Of a DNA stretch of 19,045 nt, positions 15,156 through 19,045 are shown piece by piece. The stretch's first letter is position 1. Every line of letters begins with the position of its first letter. Source of the DNA: UQRS01 sp964481575. GTDB taxonomy: Bacteria > Bacillota > Clostridia > Oscillospirales > Acutalibacteraceae. The position numbers and the translations under genes are program-made. The stretch lies in assembly GCA_964481575.1 (NCBI GenBank), contig CAYZTR010000044.1:1-19045 (forward strand), read 5' to 3'. The notes below the pieces were generated by a model that searched no databases, had not been told where the DNA came from, and was given only the letters and a program-made list of their open reading frames with translations.

Positions 15156-15992
15156 ATCATTTCTTCCAATGTTTTTACCGTCCACAATCCGGACGGTATT
15201 TGTGTTCTGACGGTACCGTCCTTTGATGCCACCGGGCTGGTCCACGCCGGGTTTTCCACCCGGCTGGGCGGCGTTTCCAAGGGGCGGTACGCCACCATGA
15301 ATCTTTCCCCCACCAGCGGAGACGACCCGGAGAACGTCCGGGAAAATTACCGGCGTCTGCTCCACGCGCTTGGCTCGGAGAATGCCCATCGGCTGGTGCT
15401 TTCTCACCAAAGCCACACCGACCATATCCGCCTGGTGTCAGAGGCTGATGCCGGCAAAGGTTTTGCTGTTCCCCGGGACTATGAGGATGTGGACGGACTC
15501 ATGACCAATCTTTCCGGCATCCCCCTAGTGACCATGTACGCTGACTGCGTCCCCCTATTGTTTCTGGATCCGGTGCACAAGGCCATTGCCACTTCCCATT
15601 CCGGCTGGCGGGGTACCGTCCAGGAAATCGGACGCAAAACCGTGGAGCAGATGACCGCACGGTTCGGCAGCGATCCCAAGGATATTTTGGCCGCCATCTT
15701 GCCCTGTATTGGCCCCTGCTGCTATGAGGTGGACGCCCCGTTATACGACGCCTTTGCCAACCTCCCCTGTCTGGATGCCCGCCAGATTCTGACCCCGGTT
15801 CCCGGCAAGTCGGAGCATTATATGCTGGATCTGCCCAGGGCCAACGCGCAAATCTTGCTGGCGGCCGGCATCACGCGGGAACATCTGACGGTGACCGACC
15901 TGTGCACACACTGCAATGCACATGTCTTTCACTCGCACCGGGCCACCGGTGGCATGCGGGGAAATTTGGCCGCTGTCATTGAGTTGGTTTGA
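15156..15992 (+). CDS. pgeF: Laccase-domain protein of the PgeF/YfiH (polyphenol oxidase) family, apparent non-canonical start
   Basis: This cytosolic family (LACC1/YlmD/YfiH) includes purine nucleoside phosphorylase/adenosine deaminase activities and the peptidoglycan editing factor PgeF. Numbering from the ATC at 15156, the metal-site residues are His84 in SHQSHTD, Cys131 in YADCVPLLF and His148 in HSGWRG. DVDGLMTN (111-118) and IGPCCYEVD are further signatures. The conserved N-terminal GFSTRLGGVS lies before the first in-frame ATG (15297), so that ATG cannot be the true start. The frame opens after a TAA at 15138 and offers no ATG, GTG or TTG; AAGGGGG (15141-15147) points to ATC 15156 or ATT 15159, giving 278 or 277 residues. 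A one-base error in the T5 run near 15172-15176 is the main alternative, because an out-of-frame ATG lies at 15169. Confidence 0.85.
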   Translation: MISSNVFTVHNPDGICVLTVPSFDATGLVHAGFSTRLGGVSKGRYATMNLSPTSGDDPENVRENYRRLLHALGSENAHRLVLSHQSHTDHIRLVSEADAGKGFAVPRDYEDVDGLMTNLSGIPLVTMYADCVPLLFLDPVHKAIATSHSGWRGTVQEIGRKTVEQMTARFGSDPKDILAAILPCIGPCCYEVDAPLYDAFANLPCLDARQILTPVPGKSEHYMLDLPRANAQILLAAGITREHLTVTDLCTHCNAHVFHSHRATGGMRGNLAAVIELV

Positions 15993-16021
15993 CGATTTTG
16001 GTGTCAAAAAATCGTCGGTGT
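15991..16021 (+). terminator. First terminator-like hairpin after pgeF
   Basis: GACGATTTT (15991-15999) pairs with AAAATCGTC (16008-16016) and overlaps the stop codon; GGTGTTTTT follows. It stands in tandem with the stronger hairpin at 16045. Confidence 0.55.
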
Positions 16022-16044
16022 TTTTCTATTCTACACACATTTTC

Positions 16045-16080
16045 CACTTGTCTTCCGTTGGAGGACAAGTGCTTTTGTTT
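16045..16080 (+). terminator. Second intrinsic terminator between pgeF and gdhA
   Basis: CACTTGTCTTCC (16045-16056) pairs with GGAGGACAAGTG (16060-16071), one G-T pair and a 3-nt loop, followed by CTTTTGTTTT. Confidence 0.85.
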
Positions 16081-16125
16081 TCTAACATTTTTTTTGGTTT
16101 TCAAGGTATTTTTGGGCAAATCGGC

Positions 16126-16154
16126 TTGCAAAACGGGCCATTAAATGGTAAAAT
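16126..16154 (+). promoter_or_regulatory. Predicted sigma-A promoter of gdhA
   Basis: TTGCAA (16126-16131) and TAAAAT (16149-16154) have a 17-bp spacer. The leader of about 75 nt carries two small hairpins described separately. Confidence 0.7.
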
Positions 16155-16165
16155 TAACTCATCGT

Positions 16166-16216
16166 GGCTTGCCGCTGCGGCAATGCCGCCAAATTTGCGA
16201 CGGCGATTGGAGCCGT
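16166..16216 (+). other. Two stem-loops in the gdhA 5' leader
   Basis: GGCTTGCCG (16166-16174) pairs with CGGCAATGCC (16178-16187, one bulged T) around a 3-nt loop. ACGGC (16200-16204) pairs with GCCGT (16212-16216) just before the ribosome site at 16221-16226. They could stabilise the mRNA or modulate translation. No known riboswitch was recognised. Confidence 0.4.
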
Positions 16217-16236
16217 AAAAAAGGAGAGCATCATTC

Positions 16237-17598
16237 ATGGAGTTAAAAGGATTGACCAACCCCTATCTGTGTGACCTGTTGGAGACCGTGAAAAAGCGCA
16301 ACGCCAACGAGCCGGAATTCATCCAGGCTGTCACCGAAGTCCTCATCAGTTTGCAGCCGGTTGCTGAGAAGCGCCCTGACCTGGTGGAAACCGGCGTTTT
16401 TGAGCGCATTGTGGAGCCGGAACGGCAGATCATCTTCCGGGTTCCTTGGATTGACCGGAACGGCAAGACCCAGGTAAACCGCGGCTTCCGGATTCAGTTC
16501 AACAGCGCCATCGGCCCCTACAAGGGCGGTCTGCGTCTGCATCCCTCGGTTTACATCGGCATTATCAAGTTCTTGGGCTTTGAGCAGATCTTCAAGAACA
16601 GCCTGACCACCCTGCCCATGGGCGGCGGTAAGGGCGGCTCTGATTTTGATCCCAAGGGCAAGACCGACGCGGAAGTTATGTCCTTCTGCCAGAGCTTTAT
16701 GACCGAGCTGTGCCGTCATATCGGCCCGGACTGCGACGTTCCCGCCGGAGACATCGGCACCGGTGCCCGGGAGATTGGCTATATGTTTGGCCAGTATAAG
16801 CGCATCCGCAATGAATGGAGCGGTGTGCTCACCGGTAAGGGCCTGACCTATGGCGGTTCTCTGGCCCGTACGGAGGCTACCGGCTTCGGTCTTTGCTACT
16901 TTACCGAGGAAATGCTAAAGGCCAACGGCACCTCCTTTGCCGGCAAGACGGTTGTCATCTCCGGTTCTGGTAACGTTGCTATTTATGCCACCAAGAAGGC
17001 CACCGAGCTGGGCGCCAAGGTTGTTACCGTGTCCGACTCCAACGGCTATATTTATGATCCCGACGGCATTGATCTGGAAGTTGTGAAGCAGATCAAGGAA
17101 GTGGAGCGGGGCCGCATTAAGGAATATGTGGGCCGCACCAGCCATCAGAACGCCACTTACACCGAGGGCTGTTCCGGCGTTTGGAGTGTCAAGTGCGATA
17201 TTGCACTGCCCTGCGCCACCCAGAACGAGATTGACGCTGCGTCGGCCAAAATTCTGGCGGCCAACGGCTGTATCGCTGTGGCGGAAGGCGCCAACATGCC
17301 CTCCACCCCCGAAGCCATCGAGGTCTATTTCGAGAACGATATGCTGTACGGCCCTGCTAAGGCAGCCAATGCCGGCGGCGTAGCTACCTCCGGTCTGGAA
17401 ATGAGCCAGAACAGCGAGCGGCTGTCCTGGACCTTTGAGGAAGTGGATCAGAAGCTCCATGACATTATGGTCAGCATCTTCCAGTCCTGCGACCAGGCTG
17501 CCAAAGAGTACGGCATGCCTAAGAACTACATGGCCGGCGCCAACATTGCCGGTTTCCTGAAAGTTGCCGAGGCCATGAAGGCTCAGGGCAACGTCTGA
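16237..17598 (+). CDS. gdhA: Glutamate dehydrogenase, hexameric, probably NADP-specific
   Basis: GdhA interconverts 2-oxoglutarate plus ammonium and glutamate; the NADP-linked bacterial form mainly assimilates ammonium. The 453-residue product has the normal length. Substrate-binding GPYKGGLRLHPSV (93-105), catalytic Lys132 in PMGGGKGGSDFDPKG, Asp172 in PAGDIGTGARE, and the Rossmann GSGNVA (243-248) are all intact. AAGGAG sits 10 nt before the ATG. Codon use in the second half is strongly biased toward GCC, GGC, AAG and ACC, suggesting high expression. It is a single-gene unit with its own promoter, a structured leader and a strong terminator. NADP preference is inferred from similarity to the GdhA group and was not tested residue by residue. 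Confidence 0.96.
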   Translation: MELKGLTNPYLCDLLETVKKRNANEPEFIQAVTEVLISLQPVAEKRPDLVETGVFERIVEPERQIIFRVPWIDRNGKTQVNRGFRIQFNSAIGPYKGGLRLHPSVYIGIIKFLGFEQIFKNSLTTLPMGGGKGGSDFDPKGKTDAEVMSFCQSFMTELCRHIGPDCDVPAGDIGTGAREIGYMFGQYKRIRNEWSGVLTGKGLTYGGSLARTEATGFGLCYFTEEMLKANGTSFAGKTVVISGSGNVAIYATKKATELGAKVVTVSDSNGYIYDPDGIDLEVVKQIKEVERGRIKEYVGRTSHQNATYTEGCSGVWSVKCDIALPCATQNEIDAASAKILAANGCIAVAEGANMPSTPEAIEVYFENDMLYGPAKAANAGGVATSGLEMSQNSERLSWTFEEVDQKLHDIMVSIFQSCDQAAKEYGMPKNYMAGANIAGFLKVAEAMKAQGNV

Positions 17599-17609
17599 TT
17601 TACAGCAAG

Positions 17610-17650
17610 AAAAATTACCCCGCCACAATTTTGTGGCGGGGTAATTTTTT
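17610..17650 (+). terminator. Intrinsic terminator of gdhA
   Basis: A perfect hairpin with arms ATTACCCCGCCACAA and its complement TTGTGGCGGGGTAAT is followed by a T run (17645-17650) and preceded by an A run, so it could also act on the minus strand. Confidence 0.95.
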
Positions 17651-18028
17651 GAATAAAGCAGCTGGGAACCGTCGCTTCCATGTAGTTTTGTGCGGAAGAT
17701 GGGTGGAATTGCTATTCCTGAGTCCCCCCTTTTCTTTTGCTGCCGAGGCCAGGGTTTTATGCCAAAAGTGAGGGCAGCAGTTTCACGGCTAGGACCCGGA
17801 GTCAGGCGTGGTTTCTCCTGCCGTGCGATGCGCCTTAGCGCCTCCGGCTGCTCCTGCTGATCCGGTTGCAGCACAAACTTCGCCTCATTCCAAAGAAAAT
17901 TCCGGTAACTATAGCAATTCGTTTTCCCATGCAAAACACCCCCATCGCTTTCTTGGTTCATTATGATGCCCTGTATCATGCACCGTTTTTCCTTTGTTAA
18001 CGATTTTTCGGAAACTTTGGAAAAACGC
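17651..18028. other. Intergenic stretch between gdhA terminator and nrdR promoter, no clear gene
   Basis: No plus-strand gene is visible. On the minus strand an ATG at 17979 has AAAGGA 10 nt upstream and opens a frame with plausible-looking protein text. The frame has no stop before it runs through the gdhA terminator and antisense into gdhA as far as 16915, so I do not call it as a gene. A long-range stem TGCTGCC (17738-17744) with GGCAGCA (17773-17779) is present. The stretch could be a dispersed intergenic repeat, an RNA, or a decayed gene. Confidence 0.4.
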
Positions 18029-18057
18029 TTGCTCTCGGTTGGAATTTGTGGTATACT
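18029..18057 (+). promoter_or_regulatory. Predicted promoter of nrdR
   Basis: TTGCTC (18029-18034) and TATACT (18052-18057) are separated by 17 bp. The -10 is overlapped by the palindrome TTGTGGTA-TACT-TACCACAA (18046-18065). Confidence 0.65.
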
Positions 18058-18061
18058 TACC

Positions 18062-18073
18062 ACAATATATTGT
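18062..18073. promoter_or_regulatory. NrdR-box-like operator at the nrdR transcription start
   Basis: ACAATATATTGT is a perfect 12-bp palindrome matching the core of the NrdR box consensus (roughly ACAC-WATATATW-GTGT). It begins 5 nt after the -10, where a repressor would block initiation, suggesting NrdR autoregulation. NrdR boxes usually occur as pairs; the overlapping upstream dyad is a poorer candidate for the second box. Confidence 0.6.
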
Positions 18074-18138
18074 ATACCCGTCTGAACCTGGGGAATAGAC
18101 TTGTGTCCGGCGGGTTGAGTAGATAGGAAGGTTGCCGT

Positions 18139-18597
18139 ATGAAATGCCCCTATTGTGGATTTGTTGAAAGCCGCGTGATTGACTCCCGCCCCACCGATGA
18201 AGGGGAACGTATCCGCCGCCGCCGGGAATGCGCCCGATGCCAGAAGCGGTTTACCACTTATGAGGTGATTGAAAACCTGCCCGTCATTGTCATTAAAAAG
18301 GATAAGTCCCGGGAGGTGTTCAGCCGGGAAAAGCTGCTGGCCGGTTTGCTTCGGGCTTGTGAAAAACGTCCTGTCTCCATTGATGTGCTGGAGGGGGTTA
18401 TCAATGATATTGAAGCCGTCCTGCAGAACTCCCTGGACCGGGAAGTTACTTCCGTGAAGATCGGGGAACTGGTGATGGATAAGCTCAAAGATATTGATGA
18501 AGTGGCCTATGTACGATTTGCTTCGGTTTACCGCCAGTTTAAGGATATTTCTACCTTCCGGGAGGAACTGAACAAGCTGCTGGGGGAAGAATCCTGA
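18139..18597 (+). CDS. nrdR: Transcriptional repressor NrdR
   Basis: NrdR represses ribonucleotide reductase operons in response to ATP/dATP. The 152-residue product has the standard size. The N-terminal zinc ribbon shows CPYC (Cys3, Cys6) and CARC (Cys31, Cys34), with the DSRPTDEGERIRRRREC stretch between them characteristic of the family. The ATP-cone begins near residue 48 with PVIVIKKDKSREVFSREKL. AGGAAGG lies about 8 nt before the ATG. The gene stands alone here, with no nrd genes in the window, and has a predicted autoregulatory site over its promoter. In other Firmicutes nrdR often sits near dnaB/dnaI or coaE, unlike here. Confidence 0.97.
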   Translation: MKCPYCGFVESRVIDSRPTDEGERIRRRRECARCQKRFTTYEVIENLPVIVIKKDKSREVFSREKLLAGLLRACEKRPVSIDVLEGVINDIEAVLQNSLDREVTSVKIGELVMDKLKDIDEVAYVRFASVYRQFKDISTFREELNKLLGEES

Positions 18598-18612
18598 AGT
18601 TGTTCTCCTGCC

Positions 18613-18689
18613 CCGGTGGGCGCAGATGGATTTCTGCACAGGGCCGGCAGTAAATTTTTCCCGGTCCTGTGCATATTTCCGCCCATTGG
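18613..18689. other. Long two-part stem-loop between nrdR and tRNA-fMet
   Basis: An outer 10-bp stem (18613-18622 with 18680-18689, two G-T pairs) and an inner 13-bp stem (18635-18647, TGCACAGGGCCGG, with 18661-18673, one G-T pair) are separated by a 12/6-nt internal loop and capped by a 13-nt loop containing TAAATTTTT. No T-run follows, so it is not a standard terminator. It may stabilise the nrdR mRNA end, or be a structured RNA or palindromic mobile repeat. Confidence 0.6.
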
Positions 18690-18723
18690 TGCGTAGAATA
18701 TGCTAAGAGTTTCAATTTTCCTG

Positions 18724-18752
18724 TTGACAAATCGGGAAAGCCGTGTTATAAT
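18724..18752 (+). promoter_or_regulatory. Consensus sigma-A promoter of tRNA-fMet
   Basis: Perfect TTGACA (18724-18729) and perfect TATAAT (18747-18752) with a 17-bp spacer, 19 nt upstream of the tRNA. It is the strongest promoter in the window, as expected for a stable RNA. Confidence 0.92.
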
Positions 18753-18771
18753 AACTATACATTTCAGATAG

Positions 18772-18847
<76 letters not shown>

Positions 18848-18880
18848 GCATTGGCTACCAATTTGGATGCCAACGAAGAA

Positions 18881-18914
18881 AACCCAGTAACCACAACGGT
18901 TTCTGGGTTTTTTC
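18881..18914 (+). terminator. Intrinsic terminator of the tRNA unit
   Basis: AACCCAG-T-AACC pairs with GGTT-T-CTGGGTT around a 5-nt loop and one T-T mismatch, followed by TTTT. It begins 34 nt after the tRNA end. Confidence 0.85.
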
Positions 18915-19000
18915 GTGTCTAAAATTTCAATGAAGATAAAAAGATGCCATCCCCCGAAAACAGATGACTGGGGGGACTTGAACTAAATACTACCGCTTTT

Positions 19001-19045
19001 AAGGGCAGATTTTACGAGAATTTCTCGTAAGGTCTGCCCTTTTTT
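19001..19045 (+). terminator. Orphan terminator-like hairpin at the right edge
   Basis: AAGGGCAGA-TTTTACGAGAA pairs with TTCTCGTAA-GGTCTGCCCTT, giving a long stem with minor mismatches and ending in a T run at the window edge. No plus-strand gene lies between it and the tRNA terminator (18915-19000 holds only a short C-run/G-run pairing), so its transcript is unclear. It may belong to an unrecognised small RNA. Confidence 0.65.

Noticed and set aside
14764..15210. 148-codon plus frame before pgeF, with a hydrophobic segment after ATG 14848
   Set aside because: It covers the rnf promoter and the pgeF promoter, has no ribosome site, and its C-terminal part overlaps pgeF out of frame. The hydrophobic stretch reflects the pyrimidine-rich strand.
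16915..18639. 574-codon open frame on minus across gdhA, the intergenic region and nrdR
   Set aside because: It overlaps two certain genes and a perfect terminator. Only its middle part lies in non-coding DNA, and that is discussed as an intergenic element instead of a gene.
18971..18990. Possible second tRNA fragment on minus (GTTCAAGTCC stretch)
   Set aside because: There is no matching T-stem or acceptor stem, so no cloverleaf can be formed; only about ten bases resemble a T-loop.

Overview
The window looks like chromosomal DNA of a spore-forming, Gram-positive anaerobe of class Clostridia, probably an Oscillospirales/Ruminococcaceae-type gut bacterium. This placement is inferred from the gene mix: spoVT, a full Rnf complex, a class-typical glutamate dehydrogenase, nrdR, a cohesin-like lipoprotein and a GH127 glycosidase. 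It is also supported by moderately high GC, strong AGGAGG-type ribosome sites and sigma-A promoters. No phage, transposase, CRISPR array or rRNA was seen.

Layout: (1) 3-500, the 3' part of spoVT on +, convergent with (2) a minus-strand pair, a GH127/DUF1680 glycosidase (1803-3668) followed by an MFS transporter (618-1793), which looks like a sugar uptake and breakdown operon. (3) Divergent from it, a secreted lipoprotein with one cohesin-like domain (3878-4549). (4) A Cu/Zn superoxide dismutase without signal peptide (4735-5220), preceded by three TGCCGGCA palindromes. (5) On minus, a 1304-residue RND exporter with a coiled-coil insertion of about 240 residues (5382-9296). (6) A 43-nt tandem repeat tract (about 9504-9660). 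(7) On minus, rnfC-D-G-E-A-B (14779 down to 9727), with short overlaps between most genes and one strong promoter. (8) On +, a PgeF/YfiH-type laccase-domain protein (15156-15992) with no usable ATG/GTG/TTG start. (9) gdhA (16237-17598). (10) A 540-nt intergenic region, then nrdR (18139-18597) with an NrdR-box-like palindrome over its own promoter. (11) An initiator tRNA-fMet (18772-18847) with a consensus promoter and its own terminator.

The genes mostly work separately. The Rnf operon builds the membrane ferredoxin:NAD+ oxidoreductase that couples redox energy to ion export. GdhA assimilates ammonium. NrdR represses deoxynucleotide synthesis. PgeF is a peptidoglycan quality-control or nucleoside enzyme. 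SpoVT acts late in sporulation.

I found no clear multi-gene undescribed system. The items most worth a second look are the RND exporter with the coiled-coil hairpin inserted at its docking domain, the apparent non-canonical start of pgeF, the cysteine-rich tail of RnfE, the stand-alone cohesin lipoprotein, and the repeat and structured intergenic elements.
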